Below, piece after piece: positions 1 to 7,917 of a stretch of 45,315 nucleotides of DNA. This stretch comes from Desulfurococcaceae archaeon UBA285 (GTDB taxonomy: Archaea; Thermoproteota; Thermoprotei_A; Sulfolobales; Desulfurococcaceae). Below the pieces are notes generated by a model. It had not been told where the DNA came from. It searched no databases and saw only the letters and a list, made by a program, of their open reading frames with translations. How positions within the stretch are numbered: the first letter of the stretch is position 1; each line of letters begins with the position of its first letter. A program made the translations under genes and the position numbers. The stretch spans positions 55,744 to 101,058 of the forward strand of contig DADP01000026.1 of NCBI GenBank assembly GCA_002495025.1. The letters run 5' to 3'.

Positions 1-28
1 CCCACAGCGGTCTCTAAAACCCTGTGGG
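1..28 (+). repeat. GC-rich hairpin A
   Basis: Inverted repeat CCCACAG (1-7) / CTGTGGG (22-28) forms a 7-bp stem with a 14-nt loop. The surrounding 60 nt are about 62% GC, well above the rest of the window. The left side may be cut by the window edge. Confidence 0.5.
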
Positions 29-81
29 CGAGGTGGAAGTCCCTAGAGGCAACCCCCCAAAAAACCCAAAAACAAAAAGAA
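1..81 (+). pseudogene. Possible upstream exon or 5' fragment of the permease gene, ended by in-frame TGA
   Basis: The frame of the downstream permease is open from the window edge to a TGA at 82-84. It encodes a basic, hydrophilic stretch (TLWARWKSLE, then a Q/K-rich run) of the kind found in a cytoplasmic loop between membrane helices. After the TGA the same frame continues without a start codon until TTG at 148, yet codons 106-147 already encode part of a membrane helix (AILLYSIGALIGA). This suggests that the two parts once formed, or still form, one protein. Because 27 open codons are weak evidence, the segment could instead be non-coding, as its GC content of about 62% hints. Confidence 0.4.
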
Positions 82-96
82 TGACCCTCTAGGGAC
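39..96 (+). repeat. GC-rich hairpin B enclosing the in-frame TGA
   Basis: Perfect 11-bp inverted repeat GTCCCTAGAGG (39-49) / CCTCTAGGGAC (86-96). The 36-nt loop is almost entirely A and C, with only one T and few G. The loop holds the TGA (82-84) that interrupts the permease frame. I see no bulge-helix-bulge, K-turn or C/D boxes, so I cannot assign it to a known RNA or intron class. Confidence 0.6.
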
Positions 97-147
97 AAAC
101 GGCATAGAGCTATACTACTATACTCTATTGGGGCACTCATTGGAGCA

Positions 148-1140
148 TTGTTTCTAGCATTATTTATGACTACTATTGGCGTGTATGCTATGCCAGTAAT
201 ATACAATCTCTTCAGCCCCTACTACTGGTTTGCACTACTAGCTGTCGTAATATTCATGTTTATGAGTGAATGGCCTAAAGAAGCAGACTTGGGGAGAACG
301 CCAAGAGAGAAATTATGGCTTGCCTGGAGACAAATACTAGGTGGACTTCTAGTCTTCTTTGCATCTGGAATACTAGGATTTGTTGCAACATATTCAGGAT
401 TGATTAAACTTGAATCAGCATTTGCTAGGTTGACGCCGCTATTCATTGGATTCTTTGGTGTACCATGGGTTTTGAGAAACATATTGTCAAAAAAGGAAAT
501 ACCTAGACAAGACACTAGAGACGTTGTTGAAACAGCTCCTTCAGCTATTATCGTTGGTTCGGCATCAGGTATTATTGGTGGTGGAATAGCGGCCTTCTTC
601 CCAATAATAACTGGCGGTATGGGTGCATTGATTGGCGGGCACATGGCGAGTAGTAGAGGAGATGATACATTTATAATTAGTCAGGGTGCTGCTAGACTAG
701 TATACTATACTGGAGCACTATACTTCCTATTCCATCCAACAATGAGGGTTACAAGGGGATCTGTAGCGTGGCTTGTTGGAGGACTATATACACCTAAGAC
801 ATGGACGGAGTTCTATGCCGGCGCCGCCGTAATAGTATTTGCAGCTGGTCTTTCATTCCTAGTGACACTATACTTGTCTAAAGCTGTTTCAAAACTACTA
901 AGTATTATTAGCTACGAGTATATATCAATAGCTGTACTGGTATTCCTAGTTGGACTAGTACTCTATTTAACGGGTCTTCCAGGCCTATTACTAATGATTG
1001 CAGCGACAACAGTCGGATTTACAGCAATGGTGTTTAATACAAGGTTGAGTTACTGCCTTGGATCACTAATACTACCAGTACTAGCTAATACAATGGGCTT
1101 TTCAGGATTCTTCTTCTGGCTACTTGGAATAGGGTGGTAG
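148..1140 (+). CDS. TctA/DUF112-type membrane permease, C-terminal part
   Basis: This is a very hydrophobic protein of about 330 residues with roughly nine membrane helices. It resembles the second part of the TctA/DUF112 permease family (membrane subunit of tripartite tricarboxylate transporters): a Gly-rich GGGIAAFFPIITGGMGALIGGH segment near residues 142-165 and a conserved R-x-x-YY-x-x-G helix. Family members are usually 400-500 residues, so an N-terminal part is expected upstream of the window. TTG at 148 is the only start codon after the TGA at 82-84, and it falls in the middle of a predicted helix, so it is probably not the natural start. Three bases separate it from the next gene, suggesting co-transcription. 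Substrate unknown; the family assignment is from motif impression only. Confidence 0.6.
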   Translation: MFLALFMTTIGVYAMPVIYNLFSPYYWFALLAVVIFMFMSEWPKEADLGRTPREKLWLAWRQILGGLLVFFASGILGFVATYSGLIKLESAFARLTPLFIGFFGVPWVLRNILSKKEIPRQDTRDVVETAPSAIIVGSASGIIGGGIAAFFPIITGGMGALIGGHMASSRGDDTFIISQGAARLVYYTGALYFLFHPTMRVTRGSVAWLVGGLYTPKTWTEFYAGAAVIVFAAGLSFLVTLYLSKAVSKLLSIISYEYISIAVLVFLVGLVLYLTGLPGLLLMIAATTVGFTAMVFNTRLSYCLGSLILPVLANTMGFSGFFFWLLGIGW

Positions 1141-1143
1141 AAG

Positions 1144-2487
1144 ATGAGGGGCTGGACACACTATTTCTCTGGTTTAGCAATGGCAACATTCTTCCCACCA
1201 CTACTCTCTGACCTAGCAAGAGGAGTAATGTGGCCGGTATTAGCTGGTGTAGCAGGATATCTACCAGACTTCCTAGACTTCAAGTTCAAAAAGTTCCTTT
1301 GGAAAATAGATTACGAAGTAGACCCAGCACCGAGAGATCCACTAAAAAAGATCTCACCACGCAGAGTAAAAATAAACGAGTTGCCAGTGGCTGGTAGATG
1401 GAGGTTCTACTATCTTGAAGGCTTTATAGAGAGAGTAATCGAGGAAAGCGAAGACTACTTTAAACTAAGAGAAATGTTTGGAGCTAGTATTAGAGAAGTA
1501 GCATCTTCTGGCAAGAGGGTAAGGATACCGGGATATCTAGACCAAGATGAACAAGGCAATATATACTGGAATGTAGCTGATGCACCACACCCGCAACTCA
1601 TAGCTAGTGTGATCGCAGAAGCAATTGATAGAGCATATGAAACGGGTAGAATGGTAACAGTAAAACTGCACAATATAAGAATGCCAGGCGACTTCTACCG
1701 TAGATACATGATATACTATAAACCAAGCACTAGGGAAATAATGGTGTTTATGGGTCCACTGGTATCTACTGGTGGTCTGCCATTAGAGGGTACAATGACA
1801 CCAGAGTATCGAAGAGTAGGAATCGCTAAAACAAAACACCCATTTACCAAAGTATATCCAAGACCAACAATAATAGATGCCTTTTCGGGGCCTGAAATAG
1901 GATTTGAAAGAGTGGGAGATACTGTTGAAGAAGTATTTATACCATGGCACAGGGGGTTTAGTCACAGTATAACGGGTGCTATAGTTATAGGTGGATTAAT
2001 AGGTTTGATATCCCTGCTAGCCGGGTATGCAAACTGGATGTATCTTGCAATAGCATCAATACTTGGATTTTTAATGCATGTAATTGAAGACCAGCTTGGA
2101 TTAATGGGCTCCGTTCTACTGCCACCACTAACAAAACGTAGAATAAGAGGATTAATGCTTGGTGCAAACAAGCCAGGATTAATGAACTTCGCTACCAATT
2201 GGTTGATGATTGCCTTGATGACTTGGAATTTAAACAGGTATATGCCGCTAATAGATCCCACACTACCAAAAATCATAAAGCTATCTACACTAGTTCCAGG
2301 TATAACTCCAGACATGGAAGACGCATTATTATTACTACTACTAGCACTACCAACAATAATCGTCTACATATGGGGCATATTTGATAGAAAGAAATACCTA
2401 GAGAGAATTAAAGAAGTAGAATTCTTGAAGAAAGAAGAATACAAGGAAGCACTTGAAGAAGCACGAGAAGAAGTTGGTGGATTCTAA
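1144..2487 (+). CDS. YdjM/DUF457-like membrane-bound metal-dependent hydrolase
   Basis: A 447-residue membrane protein with the features of the YdjM (LexA-binding, membrane metal-dependent hydrolase) family. There is a His near the N terminus (W-T-H6) and a PDFLD motif at 41-45, followed by a long soluble insert (about 50-265). A helix then carries HRGFSHS near 268-275, and the next helix has H-V-I-E-D near 312-316. These His and Asp residues are the conserved putative metal ligands. The soluble insert is larger than in bacterial YdjM and has no recognisable domain. The C terminus is a charged, probably coiled-coil tail. ATG at 1144 lies 3 nt after the preceding stop, so the two genes probably form an operon. 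Substrate unknown. Confidence 0.7.
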   Translation: MRGWTHYFSGLAMATFFPPLLSDLARGVMWPVLAGVAGYLPDFLDFKFKKFLWKIDYEVDPAPRDPLKKISPRRVKINELPVAGRWRFYYLEGFIERVIEESEDYFKLREMFGASIREVASSGKRVRIPGYLDQDEQGNIYWNVADAPHPQLIASVIAEAIDRAYETGRMVTVKLHNIRMPGDFYRRYMIYYKPSTREIMVFMGPLVSTGGLPLEGTMTPEYRRVGIAKTKHPFTKVYPRPTIIDAFSGPEIGFERVGDTVEEVFIPWHRGFSHSITGAIVIGGLIGLISLLAGYANWMYLAIASILGFLMHVIEDQLGLMGSVLLPPLTKRRIRGLMLGANKPGLMNFATNWLMIALMTWNLNRYMPLIDPTLPKIIKLSTLVPGITPDMEDALLLLLLALPTIIVYIWGIFDRKKYLERIKEVEFLKKEEYKEALEEAREEVGGF

Positions 2488-2514
2488 AATAAAAAATATA
2501 ACTCCAATCTTTTT

Positions 2515-2952
2515 CTACACTAGTTTTGATACAACCGGAGTATGATTTACAAGATTATCTAGTACCGGGCAGCGTTCTTCAACACTCTTCAACCACTTCT
2601 CGAGTATTTCTCTTGGAGCACTTGATTTCACTTTGACTTCAACTTCTATTTGTTTAAATCCTGCTCTCTCGCCTTTACCAGTATATAGTTTTTCAGCGTT
2701 GAAAACACCTCTCACTGTAATATCTAGTGATTCAATTTCAATATTCAACTCCTTGGCAACTACAAATCCAACAACATTGAAGCATCCGGCTAGCGCGGCC
2801 AATACATACTCTATTGGACTGGGCGCTTCTCCCTTTACTTTATCCATATATATTTTGAAAGATCCTGCTTCAATACAATAGAAGGTTTGTGGTTTACCCT
2901 CTACACGATATCCTTTAACTTCGAAAACCATATCTTTGTATTGAACAACCAT
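2515..2952 (-). CDS. OsmC-family peroxide-detoxifying protein
   Basis: A 145-residue OsmC/Ohr-fold protein. The two redox cysteines of the family are present: C57 in A-G-C-F at the start of the central helix, and C128 in E-R-C-P-V near the C terminus. The P-S-P-I-E-Y-V-L-A-A-L-A-G motif just before the first Cys is the family hallmark. OsmC proteins reduce organic hydroperoxides. The ATG at 2952 follows a TATA-rich region on the minus strand. The gene converges on the YdjM-like gene and diverges from the ABC operon, so it is probably monocistronic. Confidence 0.9.
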   Translation of the reverse strand: MVVQYKDMVFEVKGYRVEGKPQTFYCIEAGSFKIYMDKVKGEAPSPIEYVLAALAGCFNVVGFVVAKELNIEIESLDITVRGVFNAEKLYTGKGERAGFKQIEVEVKVKSSAPREILEKWLKSVEERCPVLDNLVNHTPVVSKLV

Positions 2953-3091
2953 GTCTATACACCCTATTATACATATATATATGGGTCATATATAAATATA
3001 TGGATTATATAGATGAACATATATGGTAATTCGTTATTTTGAAACATATAACTCCAATTGTATTTTATCATGCTAGTAGAGAGTGTTTTAC
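2953..3091. promoter_or_regulatory. Divergent promoter region, osmC / ABC operon
   Basis: The AT-rich intergenic region holds several TATA-like strings. An alternating TA tract at about 2966-2985 lies 15-30 nt upstream of the osmC ATG on the minus strand. ACATATAAC (3045-3053) and GTATTTTATC (3060-3069) lie upstream of the ABC gene on the plus strand. No clear operator palindrome seen. Confidence 0.5.
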
Positions 3092-4081
3092 ATGACTCAC
3101 GCTGTAGAAGTTGAGGGATTGGTTAAAACTTATCGTGTTAGGAGTAGAAGAGGGTTTTTCAAGTATAGTGTAGAGTTGATAGAAGCTGTTAAGGGTATTA
3201 GTTTTACAGTGGATTATGGATCTGTTGTATGCTTACTGGGTCCTAATGGTGCTGGTAAGACAACCACGATAAAAATTCTCGCTACACTACTACTACCTGA
3301 CTCTGGAACAGCGAGAGTTGCTGGCTACGACGTCGTGAAAGAAGCTGGTAAAGTCCGCGAGAATATTGGTTTAATGCTAACGGTGGAGAAGGGTTTTTAT
3401 GGAAAACTAACTGGTAGAGAAAACCTCGAGTATTTCGCGGCTCTATACGGTATTCCCAGGAGGGAGGCCGAGCGTAGGATAGACTACTTGATAAAACTAC
3501 TAGAACTAGACAAGCTTGGAGCTGATAGAAAACTATACGAGGAATTCAGTCTTGGAATGAAAGCACGGTTGAGTCTTGCTAGAGCACTATTAAAAGATGC
3601 ACCTATACTCCTACTAGATGAACCCACACTGGGATTAGACCCGCCGAGTGCGCGTAGAATACGAGAGCTAGTTAGAGATATAGCCCACAAAGAGGGTAAG
3701 GCTATCATATACACAACACACAATATGTTTGAAGCTGAATTAGTCTGTGATCGAATATTACTAATCAATAAGGGTGTAATAGTAGCCGAAGGAACAGTAG
3801 ACGAGTTGAAAGATAAAATCCCTAAACTCAAAGTAATAAATATTACTCTCAAGTCTGGTAGAAACCCAGCCGAGGTAATCGGGGAATACCCATTTAAAAA
3901 AGAAGTTGGAGTCGAAGAGAACAATACATTTAGAGTTAAACTATACGTTCAAAAACCAGAAGAAGTACTAGGAGAAGTACTAAAGAAACTCGTAAATAGC
4001 GGGGGCGAGGTAGTAGATGTTAAAATTGAGGAACCCACTCTCGAAGACGTATTTATCTACTTTAGCGAGGGATCAGTGTGA
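3092..4081 (+). CDS. ABC transporter ATP-binding protein
   Basis: The nucleotide-binding subunit of an ABC-2 type exporter. Walker A GPNGAGKTT lies near residue 50, the signature F-S-L-G-M-K at about 153, and Walker B ILLLDEPTLGLD at about 175, followed by the H-loop (Y-T-T-H-N-M). The signature has SLGMK instead of the usual SGGQ/SGGM, common in this drug/polysaccharide exporter subfamily (CcmA/DrrA type). A C-terminal domain of about 90 residues follows. ATG 3092 is preferred over in-frame GTG 3083. The stop overlaps the start of the next gene (GTGA at 4078-4081), so subunit synthesis is probably coupled. Cargo unknown. Confidence 0.92.
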   Translation: MTHAVEVEGLVKTYRVRSRRGFFKYSVELIEAVKGISFTVDYGSVVCLLGPNGAGKTTTIKILATLLLPDSGTARVAGYDVVKEAGKVRENIGLMLTVEKGFYGKLTGRENLEYFAALYGIPRREAERRIDYLIKLLELDKLGADRKLYEEFSLGMKARLSLARALLKDAPILLLDEPTLGLDPPSARRIRELVRDIAHKEGKAIIYTTHNMFEAELVCDRILLINKGVIVAEGTVDELKDKIPKLKVINITLKSGRNPAEVIGEYPFKKEVGVEENNTFRVKLYVQKPEEVLGEVLKKLVNSGGEVVDVKIEEPTLEDVFIYFSEGSV

Positions 4082-4878
4082 GCTTTATTGATATTCTACG
4101 AGCTGAATTCAAACTAGAATATAATGATGTATTTAGACGTAAATCAGTACTAGTAATGCTGGTTCTCTACCCATACATATTTACATTGTTTACACTGTTT
4201 ATTGGTTACGCTGGTGGTTCACCAGAATACTTTACAATGAGGGTTAAAGTAGAACCAGTAGTCTACTTGATCACGGCGAGTTACATGTTAATGTCTATTT
4301 TTGCAAGTATAGATGTATTGCTATGGAGACCACTATACGATGAGCGGAATGGAACACTAATATACATTATAGCATCACCAGTAAGTCGCTTGAAATACTA
4401 CATGGCACTGCCATTTCCTAGATTTACAGAGCTATTACTACTGGGTTCTACTAGTATTTTACCAGTGTACACTTATTACTATGGATTAGACGGGCTTCTA
4501 CTCGGAATTCTCGTAATGCTTCTTATTTCTATTGGATGTGTAGTTATGATTCCATTTGCAATAGTGATTGTAGGGTTGTCTCATAGAATTGGAGAGTCGT
4601 GGAGAGTACTGAATATTGTCAGGCCGTTGATAATGGTTGTAATGGGAATCTATTATCCAAGAGTATACATGCCTCTAGCGGGCTACATTATCGGTGGATT
4701 AATCCCCTCATCTCACATTGTTGAGGTTGTTCAAGGATTGCTCATGGGGTTTCATTCAAACTATTTTATGCTACTAGTGCTTGCTTTTACATTGTTTACA
4801 ATCTATCTACCTCTGGGTTCATGGTCTATTGGATTATGGGAGAAGAAGAAGGTGAGAGAAGGTGTTAAAACTTCCTAG
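4078..4878 (+). CDS. ABC-2 type transporter permease
   Basis: A 266-residue membrane protein with about six helices. It has the ABC-2 permease layout: a cytosolic N-terminal amphipathic segment, a helix at about 26-46, an L-Y-D-E-R-x-x-G-T-L coupling segment near 87-98, and paired helices to the end. The GTG start overlaps the stop of the ATPase gene, and the gene overlaps the next permease by 17 bp. Together with its neighbours it makes a one-ATPase, two-permease exporter. Confidence 0.85.
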   Translation: MSFIDILRAEFKLEYNDVFRRKSVLVMLVLYPYIFTLFTLFIGYAGGSPEYFTMRVKVEPVVYLITASYMLMSIFASIDVLLWRPLYDERNGTLIYIIASPVSRLKYYMALPFPRFTELLLLGSTSILPVYTYYYGLDGLLLGILVMLLISIGCVVMIPFAIVIVGLSHRIGESWRVLNIVRPLIMVVMGIYYPRVYMPLAGYIIGGLIPSSHIVEVVQGLLMGFHSNYFMLLVLAFTLFTIYLPLGSWSIGLWEKKKVREGVKTS

Positions 4879-5671
4879 GCGTACAATGGGAGTGTTGAAA
4901 GCATATTTTCTCAGCGAGTTTATTAGGTCTCGTGGATTTATATATGGATTAATAAGTATGGGGCTCTGGATCGTCTTGTTTTCAATGCCAATAGCTTTGT
5001 TTACTCCTCCAGACGTAGACAAGTCTGTAATGGCTTCGAGAATGTTTGTTGGTCTAATGCTCTTTGTATATTTTAGTGCTGCAACATGGGATTGGGCGGC
5101 TGAGCTTAGATGGATGATTATTGAGGGTAGAATCGAGTATTTTATTACGAGTAATGCTGGTTTTCTACCACACTATCTCGCAATATTTCCAGTGACTATT
5201 ACTTGGTTGTTGATCGCGCTTGGTTTAATGTATTTATTACTATCCATTGTGTGGGCACCGCCAGCCATAGTAGTATATGACTTATTCTCTCTAGTGGTTG
5301 GAGTGGTCCTCTACACGATTAGTTTAATGGGTTATGCACTCATACTTGGTAGTTCAATGATATCAACTGGTACTACGGGATTCATAGTGGAAATACTGGG
5401 TTTTGTATTGCCAATCGCGACAGGTGGTATTCTACCACTAAGATATTCACCCGAGTTATTGAGAACTATAGCGTTATACACCCCGTTTAGCTATCCAGCA
5501 GAGTTAATACGTTATTCACTACTGGGAATCGAGCCGGTTGTACCAGTTGAAAAAGCAGTAGTTACTGGTTTAATTTACGGATTGCTCTTTGTAGCTGTTG
5601 GAGTAGTAGTATTTAAAATTCAATTGAAGAAAGCATTGAAAAATGGCTTTCCCACTGCCTCGTTATGGTAG
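4862..5671 (+). CDS. ABC-2 type transporter permease (second subunit)
   Basis: A 269-residue, six-helix ABC-2 permease, related in layout to the preceding one (N-terminal F-x-R-S-R-G segment, R-x-x-I-I-E-G-R-I-E coupling region near 83-94). GTG 4862 lies inside the previous gene; ATG 4886, 8 nt after that gene's stop, is an equally good start. It is the last gene of the ABC operon, and a C/D-box sRNA on the opposite strand begins right after its TAG. Confidence 0.85.
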   Translation: MLKLPRRTMGVLKAYFLSEFIRSRGFIYGLISMGLWIVLFSMPIALFTPPDVDKSVMASRMFVGLMLFVYFSAATWDWAAELRWMIIEGRIEYFITSNAGFLPHYLAIFPVTITWLLIALGLMYLLLSIVWAPPAIVVYDLFSLVVGVVLYTISLMGYALILGSSMISTGTTGFIVEILGFVLPIATGGILPLRYSPELLRTIALYTPFSYPAELIRYSLLGIEPVVPVEKAVVTGLIYGLLFVAVGVVVFKIQLKKALKNGFPTASLW

Positions 5672-5724
5672 ATCAGTTAAGGCCGTGTTCCTCACTCATC
5701 GGGCTGATGGCTCTTCATCACCAA
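5671..5724 (-). ncRNA. C/D-box sRNA (2'-O-methylation guide), candidate 1
   Basis: Read on the minus strand, a C box GTGATGA (5715-5721) is followed 38 nt later by a D box CTGA (5673-5676). A C'-like CGATGAG (5695-5701) sits in the middle. This spacing is that of archaeal C/D-box sRNAs, which guide Nop5/fibrillarin/L7Ae to methylate rRNA or tRNA. The D guide is the 18 nt complementary to 5677-5694. By the box-plus-five rule its target would be methylated at the residue equivalent to the G at 5681. The D' box is degenerate. The segment is more GC-rich than its surroundings and sits between two convergent genes. Confidence 0.7.
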
Positions 5725-5740
5725 TTCCATTTTTAGCTTT

Positions 5741-7840
5741 CTACTTCTTAAATCTTCTAGCTAGATAGATCAAAACTGGAATTGTCACTATTATTAATGT
5801 TGCTGATATGACGATGTCGCCTATTCCTCTATTTACTGTTGCAGGAGTAGTTGTGTTTGGAGTAGAAGTATGAGTAGATATAGTGGTGTTTGTTTGCTGG
5901 GTTGTAGTTGTTTGATTTACTATTTGTTTTTCGAGTATTACAGCCGTTAATGGTGGTATTGTAACTACTCCTTCATTTACTACTGGTTGTTGTCCTGATG
6001 AAGAATATACTAGTCTCCAATTATAGTTTCTTAGCTCGCTTGGTAACGTATAGTTTACTTGTGTTTTTCCATTGTTTGCCAATACTAGGATTTCATCTTG
6101 ATATCCCCTTGTATAAGCTAATACACCATTACTGGATTCAAATATTCTTATAATACTCGTGTGTAGAGCACTATAGTTGTTTTTAATCTCTCCTAGTTTC
6201 TTGTAGTGTTCAAGTACTTCTATATTGACCCATTTATCCCATTGTATAGGGTATCTATGTTCTTCTTTATTCCATTTTGCACCCGGTAATCCAAGCTCGT
6301 CTCCCATGTATATAACTGGTAGTCCCGGCTGGGTGAACTGTATTACACTTAGTAGTTTTAATCGATCGATTGCTTCTCGTGGTGGATTAGGGCCTCCTGG
6401 AGCTAGGAGTATTCCTCCTCCAAGCATTGTTAAAACCCTGTCTGTGTCGTGTGAGTCTACTAGGTTAAACCCCATTCCAACAGCTGCAACGGAGTACACC
6501 GAGTAGTAGTGGGATAAAACGTTGTCAATGTTGTCACTATATCCGCCCTTACTATACTCTATTATAATATTTCCTAGTGCATAGTTCATTAAAGTATCAA
6601 ATGGACCATTATTAACCCATTCTGGCTTTAACTCCCAGATCTCGCCTACAATGTATGCATCTGGAAATCTCGATTTCACTCTTGTTCTAAATTCTGCAAA
6701 GAATTCTCGTGGATTTAAGAGGTCTAGTGGAGTATCTATTCTAACACCATCAAATCCTTGCTCAAGCCAGTATAATACAGCGTTAATCAGGTATTCTTTG
6801 ACTTCGGGTACAGTTGTATTCAATTGTGGAAGGCTTCCAAAGCCCCACCAGCAACGATAATCATTACCATTACCCGGCGTGAAAGGCCATCTCTTAATTG
6901 TAAACCAATTCCAATACCTGCTTTTAGGGCCGTTTACATAGACATCTTGAAACGCGAAGTGCCCTAGGCCCACGTGTCCTGGGACAAAGTCGAATATTAC
7001 TTTTATACCTCTCTTATGTGCTTCTTCGAGGAATGTTTTTAAATCCTCCATTGTTCCTAGTCTCGGGTGGAGTTTGTAGTGGTCGTATGTATCGTAGCAG
7101 TGGGCGCTTCCACATAGGAATATTGGGTTTAAATAAATTATTCTTACACCTAGTTCTTTCAAGTAGTCTAGTTTCATTGTTATTCCACGGAGGTCTCCGC
7201 CGAAGTACTGGTGGCAGCAGTGTAGATATTTATCTGGTGGATCACTCCACTTTGATAGAATAGGTTTTGCATTTGTTGTATTATCGTATATTAGTGCATC
7301 ATAAATTAGTGCATAGTGGTCGTTGCCAGGGTCTCCATTATAGAATCTATCAGGGAAGATCTGGTATCCAACACCATATTTAACCCATTCTACTTGACTA
7401 GGTATATTTAATGCGTTAAATGAAAAGAATGGTTCCACCTGGGACTTGTATATTGTCAACTGGGTATTGTTTTTGAGTGTTATTATAAAGTAGTATTCTC
7501 CAGTATTGATAATAGAGTAGTATCCATAGTAGACTACAGTATTAGATAGGTGTAATTGTGGTTTTAACGGTATAGAAATCCAGCTCTTCCCCTGGGGATT
7601 AGTGTTAAGCATTATAGATAGTGATTCCACTTGACTAGCGAGTGAGCGGTCAATAAAAACCCTCCAAATCAATAAGTTGTCTGCTACTGATAGATAGACG
7701 GGGTCGGATGGATTGTGTTGTATGAGAGTATATTTGTCTATATATACTATTTGACTCGATGAATTAAGAGTAATTAGATTGCTGAGTAGTATTATGAGTA
7801 CTAGTGTAGATAGTACTCTTATATTCACAGTTCCACCCAT
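5741..7840 (-). CDS. Extracellular membrane-anchored GH13 alpha-amylase (maltogenic amylase / neopullulanase-like)
   Basis: A 699-residue secreted glycoside hydrolase family 13 enzyme. Residues 6-29 form a signal peptide or anchor, followed by an N-terminal beta domain and the catalytic barrel from about 150. Seen motifs are region I DFVPGH (284-289), nucleophile D369 in GFDGVRIDT, acid/base E400 in VGEIW, and transition-state D465 in VDSHDTD. Region I has Gly where most GH13 enzymes have Asn before the His. A Thr/Gln-rich linker (about 640-668) leads to a C-terminal helix and basic tail (R-R-F-K-K). The enzyme is thus probably tethered to the cell outside and degrades starch or maltodextrins. 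Its size is close to what I recall for the Staphylothermus marinus maltogenic amylase. Signal cleavage and exact product specificity cannot be judged. Confidence 0.88.
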   Translation of the reverse strand: MGGTVNIRVLSTLVLIILLSNLITLNSSSQIVYIDKYTLIQHNPSDPVYLSVADNLLIWRVFIDRSLASQVESLSIMLNTNPQGKSWISIPLKPQLHLSNTVVYYGYYSIINTGEYYFIITLKNNTQLTIYKSQVEPFFSFNALNIPSQVEWVKYGVGYQIFPDRFYNGDPGNDHYALIYDALIYDNTTNAKPILSKWSDPPDKYLHCCHQYFGGDLRGITMKLDYLKELGVRIIYLNPIFLCGSAHCYDTYDHYKLHPRLGTMEDLKTFLEEAHKRGIKVIFDFVPGHVGLGHFAFQDVYVNGPKSRYWNWFTIKRWPFTPGNGNDYRCWWGFGSLPQLNTTVPEVKEYLINAVLYWLEQGFDGVRIDTPLDLLNPREFFAEFRTRVKSRFPDAYIVGEIWELKPEWVNNGPFDTLMNYALGNIIIEYSKGGYSDNIDNVLSHYYSVYSVAAVGMGFNLVDSHDTDRVLTMLGGGILLAPGGPNPPREAIDRLKLLSVIQFTQPGLPVIYMGDELGLPGAKWNKEEHRYPIQWDKWVNIEVLEHYKKLGEIKNNYSALHTSIIRIFESSNGVLAYTRGYQDEILVLANNGKTQVNYTLPSELRNYNWRLVYSSSGQQPVVNEGVVTIPPLTAVILEKQIVNQTTTTQQTNTTISTHTSTPNTTTPATVNRGIGDIVISATLIIVTIPVLIYLARRFKK

Positions 7841-7917
7841 GTGTAAACCATGTTTAATAGTGTATTAGAGAGACAGGGTTATTAAATAGAAGGGTTTTTG
7901 TGTGTTCCATTGGTGTC

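Noticed and set aside
2496..3058. 13-bp direct repeat ATATAACTCCAAT (2496-2508 and 3046-3058) flanking osmC
   Set aside because: In AT-rich intergenic DNA a 13-mer pair at this distance is within chance expectation, and there is no inverted repeat or transposase remnant.
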